Below are positions 51,801 through 59,500 of a stretch of 64,000 bases of DNA, in pieces (position 1 is the stretch's first letter; each line of letters starts with the position of its first letter). The notes below the pieces were generated by a model. That model saw only the letters and a program-made list of their open reading frames with translations. It did no database searches and was not told the DNA's origin. Source of the stretch: Solanum dulcamara. Its lineage: Eukaryota; Streptophyta; Magnoliopsida; Solanales; Solanaceae. Made by a program: the position numbers and the translations under genes. Location: assembly GCF_947179165.1 (NCBI RefSeq), contig NC_077238.1:83419757-83483756 (forward strand). Direction: 5' to 3'.

Positions 51801-52319
51801 GTTTGGACATGTCCACTTGGTACAAATCACCCTGCACCAACAAACAGAAAAACACAAAGGCAAGTAATTCTGTAGGTTATAATAGCTACTACTATTGTCT
51901 TGTATGTGTTCCCTGAAAGTTGCAGTTTTGTGACTTTGTTGCTGCAGGATGTTGTTGCTGAGGAAGGTAAGATGTAGGCTGAAGTTGCAGTACAAAGGGC
52001 TCCTTATGCATGATCCTGTGGTATTGCATCCTCTAACAGCCTTCCAAAGATGAGTTGCAGCAGTTGGATTAGGCAAACTTCCACTTGTAGTTTGTTTCAT
52101 CCTGCTACTGCTGCACCATGGGGCTAAGTTTGTTTCTCCAAGGATCCACATGCTGCTGCTCACCTTGAAATTTTCCAGACCTGCAACTACCTGCATATGC
52201 AATTGGAAAAGAAAGGAGGAGAGAGGTACCCTAAATCCTAAATCTATTGGTAAGGAGATTATCCTATTAAAGCAGTAAATTAGGGAGACTCTCCCTTTTT
52301 CAATGGACCTGATTATCAT
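48837..52319 (-). CDS. Third open reading frame of the LINE, unknown product (putative)
   Basis: From its first ATG (52319) the frame runs about 1160 codons to a TAA at 48837. It stays open upstream past the ORF2 stop to about 52403. The ATG lies 41 nt after the ORF2 stop. I recognise no domain. The conceptual protein has three in-frame 170-residue repeats in its first half, each with two FQ-x-KRxIG-x-V-x-RA motifs, a CRVRCSxWT segment and a hydrophobic Cys-rich stretch (such as LLVCASLVLFVFGC). Its second half is rich in Gln, Ser, His and Cys and has a 41-residue duplication around LEATRSC. A frame this long is very unlikely by chance. Against a real protein: the hydrophobic stretches are translations of T/G-rich tracts ending in CAGG, and the base differences I compared between repeat units are mostly nonsynonymous. 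Alternatives are a long 3' UTR or a spliced exon set. Confidence 0.4.
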   Translation of the reverse strand: MIIRSIEKGRVSLIYCFNRIISLPIDLGFRVPLSSFLFQLHMQVVAGLENFKVSSSMWILGETNLAPWCSSSRMKQTTSGSLPNPTAATHLWKAVRGCNTTGSCIRSPLYCNFSLHLTFLSNNILQQQSHKTATFREHIQDNSSSYYNLQNYLPLCFSVCWCRVICTKWTCPNTSKLCRIASYTNLDKLNKFQLKRIIGDVRRATLKKSAVLSLKREKLVNRKLQPGSQTFKICRDKEKAIYANIMKFQVKRIIGDVSRATWKKLIVSKALTEVPSCLLVCASLVLFVFGCGIISGSWSDGSTFINHKYIEKSTNTNSNHPAALNLQQDSMCRVRCSLWTYPKAPKLCRIADHIILTRLKKFQPKRTIGSVRRATLKISVVLSLKRKHFAFWNFQLGQKAFKICRDKEKTIHANIMKFQVKTIIGDVSRAIWKKIRVSKDLIEPPSFLLVCASLVLFVFGCCIISGSWSDVSTSFNNKYIEKSTNTTSNHPATSKPQQGSMSRVRCSMWTCPNGSNLCRVSEHNILTRPKKFQPKRTIGGVRRATLKISAALSLKRGPFFQLGQKISKTCRTKERAGWIYLKKFQLNRIIGNISRASLKPKALLEVLSCLLTGAGSYLPLVVCCIDAGCWIDSSTCNNNNYIEYITNTTIKSNTISKPPAQGPSCCLFGYFLPRIRVAFFFFFPFLLPFDCAGTCTHATYQSTVGGPTMCDAYYSSGMMEQFTIWSLQLVEFLHATRTHIKGLVLECQQLRLDSMQAHKNSPIAKPPSIKPPGSSSTHQHSLWESNLGDHCSCLCGCLVVNTGCWNIRSCKIHEAAVADIIPQSAEAEFEWKQQQLHRCGMQQLQRPSTRGAATSHSILTAKSDIWDCFRELFPISHSDLRRQQHGSLGTQQHTNTTLMPNPLMQHLQQLPYNSSFLELLAMSTCYVQEQKHAATSTAAQKDHLQFLLACCLVFVDMCRYFNELNTSKELITLSLEATRSCVQFHKESNRGRQPCTQSPSWLAYKVPSKELINSPLEATRSCLRDCNSPHRSYTCLALWLVVWAGTQCLRKREKTATHAPSCIPDAFHQQLQQLTYIQDSWNSFLVYLWMCRYIPDQPRQNWNHAKCKAHTDRLPTSNSSQGCTTYKMHFTNILSLSFLNYNPKQDDCYGYIYFLSFHPP
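49255..49430 (-). repeat. 123-bp in-frame direct repeat inside the third open frame
   Basis: The word CAGCTTCTTGTTGCCTCCAA begins at 49255 and again at 49378, a spacing of 123 bp (41 codons). In both copies it is followed by GATCAGCTCCTTTGAAG. The protein reading gives two SKELI...LEATRSC segments. As with the 510-bp units, the spacing keeps the frame. Confidence 0.8.
50331..51860 (-). repeat. Three tandem 510-bp units within the LINE 3' region
   Basis: The marker CTGCAAAG[TA]TTGG occurs at 50764, 51274 and 51784, spaced exactly 510 bp. Approximate units are 50331-50840, 50841-51350 and 51351-51860. Each carries two copies of a conserved element around CGCTCG[AC]CTAA followed by CCAATTAT/CCAATTGT and CTGAAACTTC, at 50532, 50689, 51030, 51199, 51540 and 51709. 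The inner spacing is 157-169 bp and the outer one 341 bp. The unit at 50331 is the most diverged. The length 510 is 170 codons, so the third frame is kept across all units. Confidence 0.9.
52283..52295 (-). repeat. Hairpin word GGGAGACTCTCCC, copy next to ORF2
   Basis: It is identical to 48624-48636 and followed on the sense strand by T-AATTTA-CTGCTTT-AATAG, closely similar to the context of the 3' copy. It lies 66 nt after the ORF2 stop, where a two-ORF plant LINE would begin its 3' UTR. The pair suggests that a 3.66-kb segment was added between duplicated 3'-UTR sequences. Confidence 0.65.
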
Positions 52320-52360
52320 TATTAAAATCAGTAAATATTTCAAGGTATGAAGAATTTCCT

Positions 52361-55300
52361 TCAATGTGGTTGATTGATCTTCTTCATCTTGGTTCTCCTG
52401 AAGCTAGCCATGCCAGCTTTGTCCATTTTGTAGTGTCCCTTGGTTTCTCTTGGAAGCTGCTGAAAGCTGTAGTAGTGTTGTGTATAGCTTTTCATGTGGC
52501 TTTCCTTTGAGAGTGAATCTGCAGTGTAATTAGCTTCCCTAAAGATATGCCTGAACTGGAAAGTCTCCAGTTTGCTAACCAATACCTGCAGTTCAGTAGT
52601 ATAAGCAACAATGTTCCATGGAGGTTTAGCCTCTTGTTTGAGCCACTTGATTAGAAGTTCAGAATCAACTTCCAGGGCTACCCTGCTGTATCCATGTTGT
52701 AGGCACCACTGAATACCAATAATTGCTGCCTGCACTTCAGCTTGGTTATTAGAACCACAACCTAGTGGGGATGCAAAAGCATATATTAACATTCCATTAT
52801 GGTCCCTTAGAATGCCCCCTGCCCCTATCTTCCCTGGATTGTTAAGGGCACTCCCATCTGTGTTGAGCTTGATCATTGTAGGCTGTGGTTTAGTCCAGCA
52901 TACTTTGGTTATTCTCACTTCATGTTGGCTTTTTTCAACCATGGTAACCAAATCTGCCCAATTACTTGGCAAATCAATATATGGATACACAGTGGAGATA
53001 AGCATGTACAGATCTTTGGATATAGAGAATATTACTCTATTAGCATTAGACTTCTTGCCTCCATACTTGCATGCACATCTATTCTTCCATAGATTCCAAC
53101 ACACAAAAATGGGGGTGGCCTGCATTACTAACTTATGTAGCTCATTGTTAGTTTTGGTTAGCCACCACCTCATCAATAGGTTTTTTAGAGGAGTGTTGCT
53201 GTGTTGCAGACCCCAGTACCCTGAGAAGTGCCTCCATATGTGTTGTGCAAAGTAACCTGATACAAAGATATGCTCTATATCATCAAGACCTGCTCTATAA
53301 CAACAGGAGCATGCAGCAGGATTCTGTCCAAAGGCTACTATTCTGTCATTTGTGGGGAGCTTAAGTCTGAAAGCTCTCCAAAGCAGAAAGGAGGCCTTGA
53401 AAGGAATACTATTGTGCCATATGTTGCTGTGAGTGGTTGATCTTGTCTTTTTCTTCCTTACCAACTCCCAGGCTGATGAACAAGTGAAGTTACCATGAGA
53501 GTTAGGCTTCCAGTAAGCTTGATCCTGCATATTTGGAATGTAGCTGATGGGAGTGCTGAGAATTCTGTGCACCAGCTGAGGGGGGGAATGTTTTCTTACT
53601 TTCTCTTCATTCCATCCTCCATTTTCCATGAATTCTGATACAGTAGAGTTATTCAATCTGGGGAGACTTTCATTGTGGTAAGCTAAGGGACCTACCCCTA
53701 GCCAATCATCCCACCAAAAGCTGCTTGTTCCAGACTTAATCCACCACTGTATATGAGGTTCTATATCCTTTTTGTTGCTCATCATATGCTTCCACATTAG
53801 GGACTGTCCTGTGTTCCACTTTTTAATGACTGGATGAGCCCTTTGGCAGTATTTTGCTTTAAGGAATTCCCCCCATAGTGTCTTCTTTGATCTGAAAGTC
53901 CACCACTGTTTGTATTGGAAGGATAAGCACACATCCTCTAATTTTTTAACACCTATACCACCCTCCTCATAAGGATAACTGAGAGTATCCCAAGAGGCCC
54001 AGTGATATTTTCTTCTTTCAGTATCCCATCCCCAAAAGAAGTCAGCAATTAGTCTTCTGATCTGATTCATGGTGGTCTTGGTAGGACTGATAGCTGACAG
54101 CAGGTGTATAGGAATGGATTGCAGCACTGATTTCACCAAGGTGACTCTACCTCCATAGCTTAACATTTTAGTCTGCCATCCCCTAATCCTGCTTAGAACC
54201 TTAGAAACCATACTAGAGAAGTATATGATCCTTTGTCTTCCTATATATAGGGGGCAGCCTAGGTAAGTGATTGGGCCATGAGTGCATTTGTATCCTGTGA
54301 TCATGCTGACCCTATCCACCACACCAGAGGGAGTATTCAGTGGCATCATGGTTTGACTCTTATCTTTATTGATAAGTTGTCCTGAAATAGCTTCATACAG
54401 TTTAAGAGTTTTGGTAATCAGTGTAAGTGAGAAGTTGCTGGTAGATGTGAAAATGATCACATCATCTGCAAAACTCAAGTGATTTACTTGAGGACCTCTT
54501 CTTTCCATCTGGAATCCTGTGTATAAATGATGGTGATGAAGATTGTTGAGAAGCCTAGACAGAACTTCAGCTCCAATTATGAATAAGGTAGGGGATAGGG
54601 GGTCTCCTTGCTTGAGTCCTCTTGTAGAGTGGAAGAAGCCATGCCTTGCACCATTAATGATGATTGAGTACCAATTGTTTGACATAATCCTCCAAACCAT
54701 ATCAATCAACACTTCTCCAAACCCCATTTTCCTCATGACCATACAAATGAATGACCAAGAGACCCTATCATAGGCCTTGGCCATATCCAGCTTTATCACC
54801 ACATTATCCCCAGCCTTTGGTCTCTTAATATTATGGATGATTTCTTGAGCTAACATTATGTTCTCAGCAATACTCCTACCTTTAACAAATCCAGATTGGT
54901 TATCTGAGATTAGCTGAGGCAATATAGGAGCAATTCTGATGCTTATCAACTTAGAAATGATCTTGTTAGTGAAGTTGCTGAGAGAAATAGGCCTGTATTC
55001 TGATAGGCTGTTGGGATGCTCATTCTTAGGAAGTAGAGCTAAGCATGCATGAGAAATAAACTTGGGAATACCATGTCCATTGTAGAAATACTGGACTAAT
55101 CTCAGTAGGTCTTCACAGATGATATCCCAGCATGAATGAAAGAATTTCCCATTCATTCCATCTGGTCCAGCAGCTGATGTAGGGCTCATAGAAAATACAA
55201 CTTTCTTCAGCTCATCCATAGTAGGTAAGGCTTGCAGGCTCTCATTCTGCTCCTCTGTAACCATCCTTGGAATGCACTTAAGAACATCTTCCCTGATCAG

Positions 55301-56521
55301 TCTCTCTTCTCCAGTGAATATTTTTTCAAAGTGTGCTGTGGCAGCTCTTGCAATATTGTCTTCACCTTGAATAGTATTGCCTTGTTCATCACTAATCTGA
55401 TGGATGAATAACCTTCTTCTTCTTCCTCTGATAATAGCATGAAAATAGCTGGTATTGGCATCTCCATCTTTGAACCAATGAAGTTGACTTTTCTGCTTTA
55501 AGATAGCCTTTTCCATCTTCAAATATCTGATGTACTGAGCATTGATCTGATGTAGCTTGGACCTGTTCTCTTCAGTATTGTCACTGATTATTTTCTCTTC
55601 AGCTTGTCTCACCTGCTCTTCATATTCTTTTACTGAAGCAAAGATGTCCCCAAACTCATTTCTTGACCACTTACTAAGAGTATTAGAAACTCTTTTCAGC
55701 TTTTGTTGGAAGGTTCTCATTGGATTTCCTTCCACAGGATTATCCCAACATGCTTTTACAGTGCTAAGGAAATTGTCATTGTCTGTCCAGCAGTTTAGAA
55801 ATTTGAAATACTTGATAACATTACCTTGTTTTGCCCTGCTTTCCATCAATAGAGGGCAATGGTCAGATCCTGTGGAGGCTAAGTGACTGACAGTTGTTAC
55901 AGGCATGACTTCTAACCAAGAGTCATTAACCATGGCCCTGTCAAGTCTTTTCCAAATTCTAGCATCTTTGTCCCTATTGTTGCACCAGGTGAACTTCTGC
56001 CCACAGAACCCCAGATCAGTGAGTCCACATGCTTCTATCACACTAATAAACTCAAAGCTCTTGTTCATATTATATGGCTGGCCCCCCATCTTTTCTTCAA
56101 CATCTGTAATAACATTGAAGTCTCCAATGGTGCACCAAGGCTTCTCCTTACTGGAGAACTGCAACATCTTGTCCCATAAGTCTCTTCTCATGTAATCCTT
56201 GCACTTTGCATAGACAAAGGTAATGAGGTAGCTATTAGGACAAGCCACTTGATTGATCTCACAAGTGATCTGCTGCTCATCCTGGTCCAAAATGTTGCAG
56301 GCAATGTCTTTGTTCCAGAATAACCAGATTTTGCTATTGGAGTTGGACATAACATTATCCATACCTAGCTGAATTCTGTGGAACTGAATTTGAGATTTGT
56401 TGGAAAAAGGTTCCAGCACTGCTATGATAGACAGCTTATGAAAGTCTTTCAACCTTTGTAACCTATCAAGGGTCCCCTGAGTATCAATACTCCTTGCATT
56501 CCAGCAGATTGTACTAATCAT
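52361..56521 (-). CDS. LINE ORF2: endonuclease / reverse transcriptase / RNase H polyprotein
   Basis: This 1386-residue protein nicks the chromosomal target and copies the element RNA onto the free 3' end. An APE-like endonuclease fills about residues 1-225, with Asn8 (CWNARS), Glu37 (LEPFS), GDFN at 133-136 and SDH at 219-221. The reverse transcriptase spans about 490-760, with RPISLSN, KLDMAKAYDRVSW (Asp579), LKQGDPLSP and the catalytic FADD at 684-687. A zf-RVT region around 1005-1090 has the SxxxWxxSIPFKASFLLWRA type of sequence and a CSCC cluster. An RNase H domain at about 1215-1340 shows TDGS, a QAE glutamate, EVDSE and a final TADSLSKE aspartate, so all four acidic positions seem present. 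The start ATG overlaps the ORF1 stop (TGATG). RNase H is a known acquisition of one group of plant L1 elements. No frameshift or stop is seen. Confidence 0.96.
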   Translation of the reverse strand: MISTICWNARSIDTQGTLDRLQRLKDFHKLSIIAVLEPFSNKSQIQFHRIQLGMDNVMSNSNSKIWLFWNKDIACNILDQDEQQITCEINQVACPNSYLITFVYAKCKDYMRRDLWDKMLQFSSKEKPWCTIGDFNVITDVEEKMGGQPYNMNKSFEFISVIEACGLTDLGFCGQKFTWCNNRDKDARIWKRLDRAMVNDSWLEVMPVTTVSHLASTGSDHCPLLMESRAKQGNVIKYFKFLNCWTDNDNFLSTVKACWDNPVEGNPMRTFQQKLKRVSNTLSKWSRNEFGDIFASVKEYEEQVRQAEEKIISDNTEENRSKLHQINAQYIRYLKMEKAILKQKSQLHWFKDGDANTSYFHAIIRGRRRRLFIHQISDEQGNTIQGEDNIARAATAHFEKIFTGEERLIREDVLKCIPRMVTEEQNESLQALPTMDELKKVVFSMSPTSAAGPDGMNGKFFHSCWDIICEDLLRLVQYFYNGHGIPKFISHACLALLPKNEHPNSLSEYRPISLSNFTNKIISKLISIRIAPILPQLISDNQSGFVKGRSIAENIMLAQEIIHNIKRPKAGDNVVIKLDMAKAYDRVSWSFICMVMRKMGFGEVLIDMVWRIMSNNWYSIIINGARHGFFHSTRGLKQGDPLSPTLFIIGAEVLSRLLNNLHHHHLYTGFQMERRGPQVNHLSFADDVIIFTSTSNFSLTLITKTLKLYEAISGQLINKDKSQTMMPLNTPSGVVDRVSMITGYKCTHGPITYLGCPLYIGRQRIIYFSSMVSKVLSRIRGWQTKMLSYGGRVTLVKSVLQSIPIHLLSAISPTKTTMNQIRRLIADFFWGWDTERRKYHWASWDTLSYPYEEGGIGVKKLEDVCLSFQYKQWWTFRSKKTLWGEFLKAKYCQRAHPVIKKWNTGQSLMWKHMMSNKKDIEPHIQWWIKSGTSSFWWDDWLGVGPLAYHNESLPRLNNSTVSEFMENGGWNEEKVRKHSPPQLVHRILSTPISYIPNMQDQAYWKPNSHGNFTCSSAWELVRKKKTRSTTHSNIWHNSIPFKASFLLWRAFRLKLPTNDRIVAFGQNPAACSCCYRAGLDDIEHIFVSGYFAQHIWRHFSGYWGLQHSNTPLKNLLMRWWLTKTNNELHKLVMQATPIFVCWNLWKNRCACKYGGKKSNANRVIFSISKDLYMLISTVYPYIDLPSNWADLVTMVEKSQHEVRITKVCWTKPQPTMIKLNTDGSALNNPGKIGAGGILRDHNGMLIYAFASPLGCGSNNQAEVQAAIIGIQWCLQHGYSRVALEVDSELLIKWLKQEAKPPWNIVAYTTELQVLVSKLETFQFRHIFREANYTADSLSKESHMKSYTQHYYSFQQLPRETKGHYKMDKAGMASFRRTKMKKINQPH

Positions 56522-56523
56522 CA
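56519..56523 (-). promoter_or_regulatory. TGATG stop/start overlap between ORF1 and ORF2
   Basis: The last base of the ORF1 stop TGA is the first base of the ORF2 ATG. Such an overlap suggests that ORF2 is translated by termination-reinitiation from a bicistronic RNA, since a scanning ribosome would hardly reach it after a 4-kb ORF1. The mechanism is inferred. Confidence 0.7.
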
Positions 56524-59500
56524 GGGTTTTTGAGTTTTGGACCTAGTGTTGATGTTGCTGTTGAAAACAACATTAGCAAAACTGCTGATGATACTTTGTT
56601 TAGTCTTATTCTTTGTCTGCTTACTTTTAGAGGGTGGCTCCTTCTTTTCCTTGTCTTGCTGACTTTCCTTCTGCAATACAACTGTCATTGTAGATCTGAA
56701 TGCCTCCAGGTGATCTTCTTTTTGTGCCTCTTCCCCATGGTCATGGTCTTCCACATCTTCAGAATGAGTGACCCTATGTTCATCAGATGATCCCTGGGAC
56801 TTAGCAACCAGTTGGACCTCATCCTCATACACCTTGTCCCTGGATGGGCTGAAAGCCTTAATGAATTGTTCACTCACAGTATCCTCAGAGTCAGAGTCAG
56901 TCATTGGTTGATAGTCACTGTCCTCTTCATTCTCAGATACACACACTGCATATTCATCAACCTCAGTGTTGAAGTTGGGCTGAAGATGTTCAGTAGTTGT
57001 CTCAGGAATAGGCCTTACTGAATGGGGGGTAGTTGTGATGATACAATGGGATATTTGTTCCTTGACAGAAGAGTCTTTTTCAACAGGTCTTTTTTTAATT
57101 GCATCCCTTCTCTTCTTGCTCATGTTATGCTTTTTTCCATCAAAACCTGTGATACTTGTACTTGCTACTGCCCCCATATCTTTGGCCATAGAGCCTTTGA
57201 GTGTTGGCAATTGGATTGCATCAGTACCAATGTGATCCTTGTTAGCATTCTGATCATCTGTTTGAGTGTTTGTGAGAGAAGGACTACTGTGCTGAGATTG
57301 TTGTACTGGGGTAGTAGGAGCTCTATAGTCACACCTAGGGTCAGTGCTTGGGTTCTCATGCAAAACATGAGACAGTCTCCCACCCCCTTTGGTTGCCCCT
57401 TCCTGCAATTTAGTGAGGTTCTCCTGTACTCCTCCAGCCATTCCTCCAGCAACTACTATGTCAGCAACAGTAGTATTATTATATTTTGGGGGATTCTGGG
57501 GTATTGGGAGTATCAAGTCAATACCTGCACTTCTTGCTTGTGTGTTTACATAATTATCACCTGGTGAGGCAGTACCTGTGCAATCTACATGAGGAATTGG
57601 GGTCTGTGGGGACACTGAGATAATCTCATGTCTTTGTTCTTTGGTTTTTTCTTGCCATGTTGGTAAACTCCTTTTCTTGGAGTTCCTTGTGTTTACTGGT
57701 TCCCCTGCATCTTGGTTAGTGGTGTGATCTTGTGTAACAAGATCAACATAAATATTGGAATTGGAAATAGGATTAGGAGACTTACCTGCACTTGTGTTTT
57801 TCTGGTGTAATTGATCTTTGTTGCTGTAGTTCTGTGGTGGAATAGGCCTATTCACATTGTTTTGTTGATGATGGCTTTGTCCCTTGTGTTGTTTCTTCTT
57901 CTGAATTTGCCATTCATTCTCATTTGTATTATCATTCATGGTCTGTGTTTGGGTTGGAACTTCAGTTGGTGAGGTGTAGTTCCTTTTCTGCTCACCAGAA
58001 GTTTGTGGGTCCTCTTGGTCATTTCCATTTCTGTTCTCCCTGGTCTTGCTCTTTTTAGCAGCTTCTTCATCCTTTCTTCTCTGTTGTTCATCATCCCTCC
58101 TCTTAATATTACAAGCATGCTGCATATGTCCCTGGTGTTTACAGTACATACAGTATTCTGGGACATTCTCATATTGGAGAATTTGCCATCTTCCTATGTT
58201 GGGATCCTTTTTATCATGGCCAAGCCACACATGAGAGGGTCTCTCCTTAATGAGGTCAACCTGAACTCTCACCTTGGCAGTGCTCCCTCTAGTCTTCTGA
58301 ATGGATGCTGCATCCATGAATAATACTTTGCCAACAAGAGCAAGCAAAGTAGTCACAAACTCCTTAGTGTAGCAATGCCAGGGGAGCTCAGGAAGGGCCA
58401 CCCAAATTGGCACAATAGGAGTCTCTTCCTCAGGCCTGAATGTTGGTGTCCAGGTCTGTATTCTCATACTTTGTCCCTCAATTAGCATTCTCTGTTTGGT
58501 CCACACTGTGGTGTAGTCCATTTCATTATCCAGGTATATATACACATGCCTAGCATTAAAGTGGGCAATCTTAACTCCTCCTACAAGTTGAGTTTGGAGG
58601 ATGAAACTTTTCCTGATAAGCTCTATTTTAGGCATAGTATTGGAGAATTTACCCACTAGAGTAAATTTACATTTTTCAGCTAATTTGACCATAAAATCAT
58701 TGTTGTCATATAGCACTGCAGGAAGACCTTGTCTAGTGGTGTATATAGGTGTAGATAATTCTACAGGGGTCTCAGTTCTTGCTTGATTGATTCTCAATTT
58801 AGCAGCAAAGGTTTGAGTTATAGTATAAGGGGCAGGCTGAGGTACCTGTTCTTTTCTGCTAGGGAACTGAGGCTTCTGAGCATTTTGGTTGGTGTGACCA
58901 CCTGTTTGTTGATGGTTGGCAGCTAGGTTGTGTTCCTTTGGTTGGGGTTGGTTGTACACTAACTTAGGAGCTTGGTGATTTTGATTAGTCCTATCAAAAT
59001 TACTAGATATTTTGGGGAAATTTTGCTGGTTTAGAGAGTTCCTTGTAGGGGCTGTTGTCAGGTTGGTATTTGTTTTGGGAATGTTGGTACCTTTGTTCTG
59101 CATAACATTAGCTACAACAGGTTCTTTTTGCTTAGTTGTGTTAAGGGTATTGCCAGCACCATTTCCAGGATGACATTCCATCCCCTGCATTGAAGGTTTT
59201 ATCACAGCACCATGGTTCTCATTTGCATTGGATTGCAAGTGAGTTCCAATGGATTTCAGCATGCCATGGACATTACCAGTTTCAACATTTTTACCATTAG
59301 GATTAACAAGAAGTGATTCAGCAGTCTTAGCATGTATTTGATCATCAAGGTTAGCATAATTAGTATGAGGTAATGAAGATTGGTTTAAGGGTTCAGAAAA
59401 CTTACCTTGTGGTTCTGCAGGATTCATACTGTTACATTGTTTTGGAGCTCCTGAAGTATTTCTATCAATCTTGGAACATTGATTCATCAACTTTGCATTA

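Larger units (their letters stand above)
49044..52195 (-). other. Reiterated splice-acceptor-like modules in the LINE 3' region
   Basis: On the sense strand pyrimidine- or T/G-rich tracts of 20-40 nt end in CAG|G at many points. The best are at 49044 (TGCAGG), 49443 (TGCAGG), 49912 (TACAGG), 50242 (TGCAGG after a CT-rich tract), 50437 (TGCAGG), 50923 and 51433 (TTCAGG after a long T/G tract), 51831 (TGCAGG) and 52190 (TGCAGG after a CT-rich tract); coordinates are the plus-strand left end of each word. They fit the plant 3' splice-site consensus. Relative to the third frame, those at 49912, 50242, 50437, 50923 and 51433 are all phase 1. Splicing is inferred, not shown. Confidence 0.45.

Noticed and set aside
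52362..52364. TTG overlapping the ORF2 stop as the start of the third frame
   Set aside because: A non-AUG TTG start is improbable in a plant. The frame is merely open through this point up to about 52403, so I chose the first ATG at 52319.
52812..53255. Plus-strand frames inside the LINE (for example 52812-53255, 55557-55886, 57022-57567)
   Set aside because: They lie opposite ORF1/ORF2, whose domains are certain on the minus strand; they encode nothing recognisable.
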